DNA of 12,050 bases from Elusimicrobiota bacterium (GCA_031282945.1 JAITCX010000150.1:1-12050); one strand, 5' to 3'; numbered from the stretch's first letter, positions 1 to 6,094 are shown. The notes: generated from the sequence alone by a model not told the origin. Numbers and translations: made by a program.

Positions 1-1605
1 AATGATTTAGATCCCGATAAAATTTTAGATTGTTTAAAAAAATTAAAAATAGTCGCCATAGAGTTAAGGGAAACGAGCGAGAATGAGGGTGAAGCTAAAG
101 AACAAGAGGAAAATCCGCAAGATATTTTTGAAAGCATAAATTCCACAGGCAAGGATTTATGCGAGGCTGTGCTTATAAAAAACCGCATTCTGGCCAATGT
201 AAAAAACACCTCAGAGCAAGAATATATATTTTCAACTTATTGCCAGTCCATATCTATGTTTCTGCAGCAAAAAGATAAAAGATTGGAACTCTTTTTCCGC
301 CATTATCTAATAATGAAAACTCATAGCCACATAAGCGAAGATGAAATTTATAAAGAGTTTAAATCGTATTGGATGGAAAATATAGAAACGCATTCCGTTA
401 CAGATTTATGCGAGGATATTTTAACTTTTGCTAAGCATTATCAAGAGATAACTTTTTGCGATGCAAAAGATGAAAAACTCAATGCTCTCTATAGAGAAAT
501 AGCGGCTTTGGAACATACGGTTTGCTATCCCTTTATACTAAAACTTTTGGGAGATAATGAAAAAGGTTTGCTTTCAAAAGAACAGTTATATGAGATTATT
601 AAACTTTGCATAAGTTATATGTTCCGTCTAAATATGTGCGCAAAAATGATAAACGATTTAGGGGAGATATTCATTGATTTAATAGAGCATGTTTGCGCAA
701 ATCAATGTAGAGCCGTGCCTTTAGATTATTTAATTTGCGTCAAAGAATTTTTTGCACAATTAAATAATAGAAAAAAATTTCCAGACGACAAACAATTTCA
801 GGATATCTTTTGTCAGAAAAATATATATTCCTCAAAAAAAAGATGCAAATATATTTTAGAGCAATTGGAAACTTTTGAAAATAAGCAAGCCCCAAAAGTT
901 TCGGAAATGTCCGTTGAACATATTGTGCCGCAAAACCTCTCTAAAGAGTGGATCATTGCTCTGGACAAAGATGTAAATAAAATTAAAGCTCAATACCTTC
1001 ACACGATTGGCAATTTGACTCTCTCAGCTTATAACAGCCATTTAAGCGATAAACTTTTTAAAGAAAAGTTAAACGCCGATCCGGGCGGTTTTAAAGTGAG
1101 CGGATTGAGAATAAACAAATATATTGTCAATCAAAAAACTTGGAAACTAAAACAAATTCAGGAACGTTCAAAAGAACTCTCTGATTTAGCTTGCAAAGTT
1201 TGGCCTTATCATAATATTGCAAGCGGTTCAATTTCTGCAACCCAAAAATTCACTCCTTCATCTGCTTCTCTTGTCCCATCCTCAATGCCAAATCAAATTT
1301 TATTTGAAGCTATTGATGAGAGGATAATGCAATTGCATAAAAACCGAATTATTAGAGATTTTAAAAATATTAAAAATCCAGAATTTGAATATATTGATAA
1401 AAAAACAAATATTAGGTTTGCAAAAGTTTGTCCAATGAAAACTAAGGTAAATATTTTTGCGGCTATTTCGCCCGTTAAAGTTAACGATCCTAAAAGAATG
1501 TGCAAAGACTCTAAAAAACTTCCTTCAAATTATCCAATTAGGATAGATATGAGAGATATAGAACTGATAGACGATGCGCTTGAAATTATTAAACAAGCGC
1601 TTTAA
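1..1605 (+). CDS. GmrSD-like DUF262/DUF1524 (HNH) protein with DUF5655-like tail, 5' truncated by window
   Basis: The frame is open from base 1 to the TAA at 1603-1605, giving 534 residues; the start and the N-terminal DUF262 DGQQR-type motif lie before the window. The visible DUF262 part has QDIFESINSTGKDL (bases 118-159), the conserved 'IFE-LNSTG' segment. A GTG at 169 lies just inside this conserved segment and is not a credible start. The middle is helical. The DUF1524 HNH nuclease core is VEHIVPQN (bases 913-936) followed by IGNLTLSAYNSHLSDKLF (1006-1059). The last 100 residues or so, ending DPKRMCKDSKKLP...IDDALEIIKQAL, look like a DUF5655-type domain, often found at this position. By family knowledge such proteins are type IV modification-dependent restriction enzymes (GmrSD, BrxU relatives): DUF262 uses nucleotide energy and the HNH domain cuts. 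That it is active defence here is inference. Cys-rich helical stretches are not diagnostic. Confidence 0.85.
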   Translation, partial: NDLDPDKILDCLKKLKIVAIELRETSENEGEAKEQEENPQDIFESINSTGKDLCEAVLIKNRILANVKNTSEQEYIFSTYCQSISMFLQQKDKRLELFFRHYLIMKTHSHISEDEIYKEFKSYWMENIETHSVTDLCEDILTFAKHYQEITFCDAKDEKLNALYREIAALEHTVCYPFILKLLGDNEKGLLSKEQLYEIIKLCISYMFRLNMCAKMINDLGEIFIDLIEHVCANQCRAVPLDYLICVKEFFAQLNNRKKFPDDKQFQDIFCQKNIYSSKKRCKYILEQLETFENKQAPKVSEMSVEHIVPQNLSKEWIIALDKDVNKIKAQYLHTIGNLTLSAYNSHLSDKLFKEKLNADPGGFKVSGLRINKYIVNQKTWKLKQIQERSKELSDLACKVWPYHNIASGSISATQKFTPSSASLVPSSMPNQILFEAIDERIMQLHKNRIIRDFKNIKNPEFEYIDKKTNIRFAKVCPMKTKVNIFAAISPVKVNDPKRMCKDSKKLPSNYPIRIDMRDIELIDDALEIIKQAL

Positions 1606-1661
1606 ATAATTGAAAAGCGCAATTTAAAGGCGGGGAGTACATAATATAAATAAATAAAATT

Positions 1662-1681
1662 ATTTTGCAAAATGTTATAAT
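1662..1681 (+). promoter_or_regulatory. candidate extended -10 promoter with overlapping palindrome, upstream of the alcohol dehydrogenase gene
   Basis: TGTTATAAT (1673-1681) is a perfect extended -10 (TGnTATAAT). Directly upstream and sharing one base is the perfect 12-bp palindrome ATTTTGCAAAAT (1662-1673). There is no good -35, which extended -10 promoters can tolerate. Transcription from here would give a leader of about 125 nt. The palindrome could be an operator. AT-richness makes chance matches likely. Confidence 0.35.
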
Positions 1682-1764
1682 TAAATCCGCAATCCACCCA
1701 ACTAATACAACCCTTATATTCCTGTGATTTAATCCAAAAGAGCGGATACGGCTGTTTTTGTTTT

Positions 1765-1777
1765 TTGACAATATAAT
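1765..1777 (+). promoter_or_regulatory. alternative -10 (TATAAT) close to the alcohol dehydrogenase gene
   Basis: A perfect TATAAT lies at 1772-1777, 38 nt before the ATG. A perfect TTGACA at 1765-1770 sits only one base upstream, so the two cannot form one promoter, and no -35 is seen at the right distance from the TATAAT. It is weaker than, or additional to, the extended -10 at 1673-1681. A small GGGG-ATTAA-CCCC dyad follows at 1783-1795. Confidence 0.25.
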
Positions 1778-1814
1778 AAAACGGGGATTAACCCCAAATA
1801 AAAGGAGGCACATC

Positions 1815-2990
1815 ATGTCGCGTTTTACATTACCAAGAGATCTCTATTATGGCAGAGGGACGCTTAGCGAGTTAAAGAATTTAAAAGGTAAAAAAGCTGT
1901 GATTGTCATTGGCGGAGGGTCAATGAAAAAGTTTGGTTTTCTGCAAAAAGCGGAAGGCTATTTAAAAGAAGCGGGTTTTGAAACTAAATTAATTGAGGGC
2001 GTTGAAAACGATCCGTCCACCACAACCGTAGAAAAAGGCGTCGCCGTAATGCGGGAATTCCAACCTGATTGGATAGTTTCAATCGGGGGCGGTTCGCCTA
2101 TTGATGCGGCAAAGGCAATGTGGATTTTTTATGAATACCCGGATGCAAAATGGGAGGATATTGAAAAACCTTTTAATATTCCAACGCTTAGAAAAAAAGC
2201 TCATTTTGCCGCTGTTCCGTCCACCTCAGGCACTGCCACTGAAGTGACGGCTTTTTCAGTCATAACGGATTATTCCACCAATATTAAATATCCTCTAGCG
2301 GATTTTAATATTACTCCAGACATTGCTATTTTAGATCCAGATTTAGCTGATACGATGCCGCAGCAGTTGACCGCTTATACGGGTATGGATGCGCTTACGC
2401 ATGCCACGGAAGCTTATGTTTCAACGGTAAATTCAATTTTCACTGATCCGCTTGCCATTAAAGCTATACAGGTGATTTTTGAAGAATTGCCTAAATCTTA
2501 TGTGACAGGCGATAAGAAAGCTAGAGAGCAAATGCATTATGCGCAATGTCTTGCGGGAATGGCTTTTTCAAACGCTTTGCTTGGAATAACGCATTCTATG
2601 GCGCACAAAACTGGGGCGATGTTTCATATTCCGCATGGCTGTGCAAATGCAATTTATTTGCCCTATGTAATTGAGTACAATGCAAAAAATGAAACTGCAA
2701 AAAAACGTTACGGCGAGATTGCAAAATCGCTCGGTCTTAAAGCTGCAAGCGATCAAGAATTAGTTGAAGCTTATATTGCCAAAATTGTTGAACTAAACAA
2801 AAAGTTCGGCATTCCATTGTCGCTTAAAGATTATGGAATTACGGAAGACGATTTCTTAAAGAATAAATCTTTGATTTCGCAAAGAGCTATTGCGGATGCA
2901 TGCACGGGATCAAATCCGCGCCAGCCCACGCAAAAAGAAATGGAAGAACTTTTCTCGGCAATTTACTATGGCAAAAAAGTAGACTTTTAA
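1815..2990 (+). CDS. iron-containing (class III) alcohol dehydrogenase, probably NADPH-dependent
   Basis: 391 residues, full family length. It should interconvert short-chain aldehydes or ketones and alcohols in the cytoplasm, typically reducing aldehyde to alcohol in fermentation. The cofactor fold has GGGSMKKFG (33-41) and GGGSPIDAAK (91-100). The metal ligands are all present: D192 and H196 in GMDALTHATEAY, H260 in GITHSMAHK, and H274 in HIPHGCAN. A Gly/Ser at the position where FucO carries the NAD-selecting Asp, as in YqhD, suggests NADPH preference; this is inference. PSTSGTATEVT (135-145) is also typical. The start is the ATG at 1815, because AAAGGAGG at 1801-1808 is ideally placed. 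An in-frame ATG at 1758 would add 19 residues without family character and lacks a ribosome site. The gene looks monocistronic: it has its own upstream region and a hairpin downstream. The exact substrate cannot be told. Confidence 0.93.
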   Translation: MSRFTLPRDLYYGRGTLSELKNLKGKKAVIVIGGGSMKKFGFLQKAEGYLKEAGFETKLIEGVENDPSTTTVEKGVAVMREFQPDWIVSIGGGSPIDAAKAMWIFYEYPDAKWEDIEKPFNIPTLRKKAHFAAVPSTSGTATEVTAFSVITDYSTNIKYPLADFNITPDIAILDPDLADTMPQQLTAYTGMDALTHATEAYVSTVNSIFTDPLAIKAIQVIFEELPKSYVTGDKKAREQMHYAQCLAGMAFSNALLGITHSMAHKTGAMFHIPHGCANAIYLPYVIEYNAKNETAKKRYGEIAKSLGLKAASDQELVEAYIAKIVELNKKFGIPLSLKDYGITEDDFLKNKSLISQRAIADACTGSNPRQPTQKEMEELFSAIYYGKKVDF

Positions 2991-3008
2991 ATTATTGATT
3001 AAGCAACG

Positions 3009-3043
3009 AGGCTTGCTCCTTTTGAAATGAAAGGGGCAAGCCT
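3009..3043 (+). terminator. 14-bp hairpin after the alcohol dehydrogenase gene, possible terminator
   Basis: AGGCTTGCTCCTTT (3009-3022) pairs with AAAGGGGCAAGCCT (3030-3043) with one G-T pair and a 7-nt loop, 18 nt after the stop codon. The stem is strong and GC-containing, but it is followed by CCTAAAAAATGGG rather than a T run, so it is not a canonical intrinsic terminator. It may be an mRNA 3' stabiliser or a terminator of unusual form. Confidence 0.5.
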
Positions 3044-3063
3044 AAAAAATGGGATGTTGGGTT

Positions 3064-3100
3064 TTTGTTTTAAAAATTAAATTTTAATTTTTAAAACAAA
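3064..3100. promoter_or_regulatory. perfect 18-bp AT-rich inverted repeat just upstream of the first solute-binding protein gene
   Basis: TTTGTTTTAAAAATTAAA (3064-3081) and TTTAATTTTTAAAACAAA (3083-3100) are perfect inverted copies around the single base 3082. The dyad ends 24 nt before the ATG and just before the AAAGGAG ribosome site (3109-3115). It could be an operator, a promoter-embedded dyad, or an AU hairpin in the mRNA. No Fur-box consensus is visible in it. Confidence 0.5.
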
Positions 3101-3124
3101 GAAATACGAAAGGAGTTATATAAA

Positions 3125-4141
3125 ATGAAAAAGTTAATTACATTATTTGTGTGTATGGTTGCGGCGGTTTTTATAGCGGCGGGGTGCGGTTCTAAAAACC
3201 AAAATAATGGAAAGCTTGTGATTTATTCTCCAAATACAGAGGATCTAGTTACGGAAATTATTGGAGCTTTTGAACAAGAAACAGGCATTGAAGTTGAGAT
3301 AATTTCAACGGGAACCGGCGAAATTTTCAAACGCGTTGAAGCGGAAAAAAACAATCCGACTGCAGATGTTTTGTGGGGCGGGTCATGGGCGATTTATGCC
3401 AGCAATTTAGATTTGCTTGAGGAATATGTTTCTGTAAACGATAAAGATTTGCCGAAAGCCTATCAAAACACAACGGGCAAAATTACAACTTATTGTTTAG
3501 ACGGCAGCGTTTTGCTTGTCAATACGGATTTGATCGGAGATATACAAGTTGAAGGTTATGAGGATTTATTAAACCCTGCATTAAAGGGCAAAATAGCGAT
3601 GGGCGATCCGTCCAATTCCAGTTCCGCTTTTGCGCATCTTACAAATATGCTGCTTGCAATTGGCGGCAATTATACAAATGCTAAAGGGTGGGATTATGTG
3701 AAGGCATTGCTGGTTCAATTAAACGGTAAAATATTGAATTCCTCCTCTGCAGTCCACAAAGGCGTAGCGGGCGGAGAATATGTTGTCGGCGTAACTTATG
3801 AAGATCCGTCTGCAAGTTATGTAAGAGACGGCGCTCCCGTAAAAATAGTTTATATGAAAGAAGGCGTAGTATTTTTGTATCCGGGATCGGCAATTGTTAA
3901 GGGCGCAAAAAACATGGACAATGCTAAAAAATTCCTAGACTTTATAACCAGCAAACAAGCGCAAGACATTATCGGTACAAGATTGACGGTGCGGCCTGTG
4001 CGCGCTGACGCTGAGCTTGGAAGTTATATGAAACCGATGAATCAAATTAAAATTTTGAATGAAGATTATGGATATGTGCAAGAGCATAAAAATGAAATCG
4101 TAGATCATTACAAACAAATTTTTGTGCAAGTAAGCAAATAA
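3125..4141 (+). CDS. ABC transporter solute-binding lipoprotein 1 (FbpA/AfuA/Bit-type)
   Basis: 338 residues. A lysine-start signal peptide ends in the lipobox AAGC, with C21 the predicted lipidated residue. The mature protein is a family-1 type extracellular binding protein. It begins KLVIYSPNTED (30-40), with TGIEVEIISTGTGEIFKR (53-70), ADVLWGG (80-86), YCLDGS (123-128) and GDPSNSSSAFAHL (160-172) around the cleft, and YEDPSASY (225-232) in the second lobe. It would capture solute outside the membrane and hand it to the permease encoded at 7482-9128. Homologues are usually called Fe(III)-binding, as in Brachyspira BitABC. However, AfuA of this superfamily was shown to bind hexose phosphates, and the adjacent Tyr-Tyr pair of Haemophilus-type FbpA is not evident; Y225 and Y232 are the nearest candidates. 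The cargo is therefore open. The start is supported by AAAGGAG at 3109-3115. A terminator follows the stop. Confidence 0.9.
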   Translation: MKKLITLFVCMVAAVFIAAGCGSKNQNNGKLVIYSPNTEDLVTEIIGAFEQETGIEVEIISTGTGEIFKRVEAEKNNPTADVLWGGSWAIYASNLDLLEEYVSVNDKDLPKAYQNTTGKITTYCLDGSVLLVNTDLIGDIQVEGYEDLLNPALKGKIAMGDPSNSSSAFAHLTNMLLAIGGNYTNAKGWDYVKALLVQLNGKILNSSSAVHKGVAGGEYVVGVTYEDPSASYVRDGAPVKIVYMKEGVVFLYPGSAIVKGAKNMDNAKKFLDFITSKQAQDIIGTRLTVRPVRADAELGSYMKPMNQIKILNEDYGYVQEHKNEIVDHYKQIFVQVSK

Positions 4142-4144
4142 AAT

Positions 4145-4198
4145 TAAAACCCGCAAATATAAATGTCAGGAATTAGCGACAATTATTTGCGGGTTTTA
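4145..4198 (+). terminator. intrinsic terminator/attenuator between the two solute-binding protein genes
   Basis: TAAAACCCGCAAATA (4145-4159) and TATTTGCGGGTTTTA (4184-4198) form a perfect 15-bp stem. The GC core sits beside a TTTT at the 3' arm, and the 24-nt loop has a small TGTC/GACA inner stem. It starts 4 nt after the first binding-protein gene. Partial readthrough would give more of the first binding protein than of the genes behind it, a common arrangement in ABC importers. Confidence 0.7.
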
Positions 4199-4228
4199 CG
4201 ATCTTATGCCGGGCGCTGTGATAATTGG

Positions 4229-4235
4229 AAAGGAG
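4229..4235 (+). promoter_or_regulatory. ribosome binding site that decides the start of solute-binding protein 2
   Basis: AAAGGAG lies six bases before the ATG at 4242. This supports that ATG over the in-frame ATG at 4206, which would put twelve extra residues, including a non-signal MPGAV, ahead of a good lipoprotein signal peptide. Confidence 0.7.
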
Positions 4236-4241
4236 AATGTG

Positions 4242-5258
4242 ATGAGAAAATTTTTATTATTGTGCGTGAGTTTATTTTTTGCTGTTTTATTTTTTGCCGC
4301 TTGTAAAACGTCTACGAAAGAAAACGGCAGTTTGGTAGTTTACACGCCTCATAATGAGGAGCATACAAATGCGCTTGTTGGAGAATTTGAGAGAGAGACG
4401 GGCATAAAAGTTGATGTGATTGCAGTGGGCATTGGAGAAATTTTCAAGAGGCTGCAATCTGAGTCGGCAAATCCAATTGCGGATGTAGCGTGGGGCGGCG
4501 TGTATTCAATATATATGGACAATTTAGATTTGTTTGAAAATTATATTTCGGCAAACAATGATCAACTGCCCGAGCGCTACCGCAATCAAGCGGGGAAAGT
4601 TACAATTTTTTGTTTAGACGGAAGTTTATTAATTGTCAATACGTCATTGGCGGCAGGTTTACAAATTGAGGGCTATCAAGATTTATTAAATCCTGTATTA
4701 AGCGGAAAAATTATCATGGCTGATCCGTCCGCTTCGGGTTCGTCTTTTGCGCATTTAATAAATATACTTTATGATATCGGCGGCAATGTTGACAATCAAA
4801 AAGGTTGGGATTTTGTGAGAGACTTTTTGGCGGTCAACAGAGGAAAAATTGCAGGTTCTTCGGGGGGCGTTCCCAAAACTGTTGCAGACGGCGAGTATTG
4901 GGTTGGGCTTTCCAATGAGGACAATTCGGTAAATTACGCTAGGCAGGGCGCTCCGGTAAAACTTGTATATATGAAAGAGGGCGTGAGTTTTAACACTGCG
5001 GCTATGGCTATAATTAAAGGCGCGAAAAATCTTGAAAACGCCAAAAGATTTGTAGATTTCATGACTAGCAAAAAAGCTCAAGAGATCTATGGGTCAAAGA
5101 CAACGGTTAGGCCGATCAGATCGGATGTCAAGACTGACGAATTTTTGAAACCTTTGGGCGCTATCAAAATTATTGAAGTAGACACTGAGTATGTAAATGC
5201 GCATCGGCAGGAGATTTTGGATAAGTATAAAAGGATTTTTGCGGCAGTCAATAGGTAG
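4242..5258 (+). CDS. ABC transporter solute-binding lipoprotein 2, paralogue of lipoprotein 1
   Basis: 338 residues, exactly the length of the preceding gene product. By hand alignment it matches that protein at 178 of 338 positions without a single gap, so it arose by tandem duplication. The signal peptide MRKFLLLCVS... ends at FFAAC, with C21 lipidated. Shared motifs are LVVYTPHNEE (31-40), GIGEIFKR (63-70), ADVAWGG (80-86), FCLDGS (123-128), ADPSASGSSFAHL (160-172) and APVKLVYMKEG (237-247). The notable difference is at the putative ligand region: YEDPSASY of the first protein reads NEDNSVNY here, so Y225 is Asn while Y232 is kept. The second protein may therefore bind a different form of the cargo, or bind without that ligand; this is inference. 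It presumably shares the ATPase and permease encoded downstream. Expression should be lower than that of the first protein because of the terminator at 4145-4198. Confidence 0.9.
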   Translation: MRKFLLLCVSLFFAVLFFAACKTSTKENGSLVVYTPHNEEHTNALVGEFERETGIKVDVIAVGIGEIFKRLQSESANPIADVAWGGVYSIYMDNLDLFENYISANNDQLPERYRNQAGKVTIFCLDGSLLIVNTSLAAGLQIEGYQDLLNPVLSGKIIMADPSASGSSFAHLINILYDIGGNVDNQKGWDFVRDFLAVNRGKIAGSSGGVPKTVADGEYWVGLSNEDNSVNYARQGAPVKLVYMKEGVSFNTAAMAIIKGAKNLENAKRFVDFMTSKKAQEIYGSKTTVRPIRSDVKTDEFLKPLGAIKIIEVDTEYVNAHRQEILDKYKRIFAAVNR

Positions 5259-5322
5259 TTTTTGAGTAAAGAAAGTTTGAGGGTTTGTTTTAGTTATTTC
5301 AATTGGTCTAGTTATTTTGTGA

Positions 5323-5500
5323 GGGGCTTGGCGCTCGGTCAGCGAAGCTGACCGAGCGCTCATTTCAAAACCCGCTTAGAATTTTTGGAAAATTAGAATT
5401 TGTTTTAAGAATTTATTTTGGCATTAAGAAAAGATTTAAGTTTTAAGGAGCGGGTTTTGAAATGGTTTTGCGCCGTGTTGTTTGGCGCAAAACAAGCCCC
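5323..5500 (+). other. nested four-helix (cloverleaf-like) element, possible structured RNA or small mobile element
   Basis: Four inverted-repeat pairs abut to close a four-way junction. P1: GGGGCTTG 5323-5330 with CAAGCCCC 5493-5500. P2: GCGCTCGGTCAGC 5331-5343 with GCTGACCGAGCGC 5347-5359, loop GAA. P3: CATTTCAAAACCCGCT 5361-5376 with AGCGGGTTTTGAAATG 5449-5464, enclosing 72 nt that include an AATTTT/AAAATT hairpin (5380-5394). P4: GTTTTGCGCC 5465-5474 with GGCGCAAAAC 5484-5493. All pairs are perfect. Only base 5360 is unpaired between helices, and C5493 could belong to P1 or P4. The arms are too long for a tRNA. I do not recognise the family. It lies 64 nt after the second binding-protein gene, so P2 may also act in transcript termination, though no T run follows. 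Confidence 0.6.
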
Positions 5501-5512
5501 GAGATTTACGGT

Positions 5513-5521
5513 GGGGGGGGG
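5513..5521 (+). repeat. G9 homopolymer run
   Basis: Nine consecutive G residues in otherwise AT-rich non-coding DNA, 12 nt after the four-helix element. Such a run is prone to slippage in the cell and to length errors in sequencing. Confidence 0.9.
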
Positions 5522-5522
5522 A

Positions 5523-5548
5523 TTTAAGATTTCAGTATGGATCTTAAA
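5523..5548. repeat. 8-bp hairpin
   Basis: TTTAAGAT (5523-5530) and ATCTTAAA (5541-5548) are perfect inverted copies with a 10-nt loop. A further pair, GGCAAAG (5563-5569) and CTTTGCC (5606-5612), spans the DNA up to the start of the adenine-free tract. Both are short enough to be chance. Confidence 0.4.
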
Positions 5549-5603
5549 AGTTGAGAGTTTAAGGCAAAGCTTTAGCGGCATAAAAAAACTTTAACCTTTA
5601 GCA

Positions 5604-5857
5604 GTCTTTGCCGTTGTTTTTGCTGTTGCTGTTGTTGTGTCGTTTGTCGTTGCTGTTGTTTTTGTTGTGTCTTTGCTGTTGTTGTGCCGTGTCTTTGTTG
5701 TTGTGTTGTTGTCGTTGTCTTTGTTGTGTCTTTGCTGTTGTGTCGTTTGTTGTTGCTGTTGTTTTTGTCGTGTCTTTGCTGTTGTTGTGGTGTTGTTGTT
5801 GTCTTTGTTGTGTCTTTGCTGTTGTTGTGTTGTTTGTCGTTGCCGTTGTTGTGTCGT
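5604..5857 (+). repeat. 254-nt adenine-free, G/T-rich degenerate repeat tract
   Basis: Between A5603 and A5858 there is no A on the + strand (no T on the - strand). The tract is built from GTT, GTC, GCT, TTG and TGT words. The 11-mer TGTCTTTG(C/T)TG recurs at 5668, 5690, 5716, 5727, 5771, 5800 and 5811; the pairs 5716/5727 and 5800/5811 are each 11 nt apart, so blocks as well as units seem duplicated. Spacing is irregular, so this is not CRISPR. A + transcript would be U/G-rich and A-free; a - transcript would be a U-free CAA-rich RNA. All frames give low-complexity peptides. Confidence 0.9.
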
Positions 5858-5867
5858 ACCCTCGCCC

Positions 5868-6050
5868 GCGCTCTTTTTATTTTTTAGCCTAGCGTAAGCG
5901 GCAAAGCGCCTGTCTATGCGAGAAATTTTTTTCCCTTCACCCAGGCGGGCGTGACAGAACAGACTGTTGTCTGTCACGTTAAAAGTAGAGTCGGCGCGGG
6001 GGCGAAAAAATTTTCGCATGGCGCGTGGCTAAAAAATAAAAAATGAGCGC
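5868..6050. repeat. large imperfect fold-back (inverted repeat) of about 180 bp
   Basis: The outer arms are 5868-5889, GCGCTC followed by a T-rich stretch ending in AGCC, and 6027-6050, GGCT followed by an A-rich stretch ending in GAGCGC, matching except for a two-base indel. Inner pairs are GCGCC 5906-5910 with GGCGC 6020-6024, ATGCGA 5916-5921 with TCGCAT 6014-6019, and AAATTTTTT 5923-5931 with AAAAAATTT 6005-6013. At the tip, CGTGACAGA 5950-5958 pairs with TCTGTCACG 5970-5978, and ACAG/CTGT continues the stem past a TG bulge. The left arm carries extra bases (about 5890-5905 and 5911-5915). The form fits a MITE-like or other fold-back element or a structured transcript. No transposase or clear target duplication is seen. 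Confidence 0.6.
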
Positions 6051-6094
6051 AAAAAAAACAAAGAGAAAAGAGTTAAAAGAGCGTTACTTTTCTG

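Noticed and set aside
1597..1620. GCGCTTT/AAAGCGC hairpin over the stop codon of the DUF262 gene as a terminator
   Set aside because: The 7-bp stem overlaps the coding end and is not followed by a T run on the + strand, so support is too weak.
1765..1777. TTGACA and TATAAT as one promoter
   Set aside because: Only one base separates the two hexamers; the required spacing is about 17.
1758..1814. Upstream in-frame ATG that would extend the alcohol dehydrogenase by 19 residues
   Set aside because: The family starts at MSRFTLPRDL, and the AAAGGAGG at 1801-1808 serves the ATG at 1815.
4206..4241. Upstream in-frame ATG for the second binding protein
   Set aside because: It would bury the lipoprotein signal peptide behind twelve residues; the ribosome site at 4229-4235 and the equal length of the paralogue support 4242.
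5323..5500. Four-helix element as a tRNA or tmRNA
   Set aside because: Arms of 13, 16 and 10 bp and a 72-nt interior do not fit tRNA; there is no T-loop sequence, anticodon stem or CCA end.
5608..5897. Three overlapping + strand frames of 67 to 94 residues rich in L, V, C, F and S
   Set aside because: They are translations of the G/T-rich repeat in all three frames, with no ribosome site, no domain, and existence explained by the lack of A (no stop codon can occur on the + strand without A).
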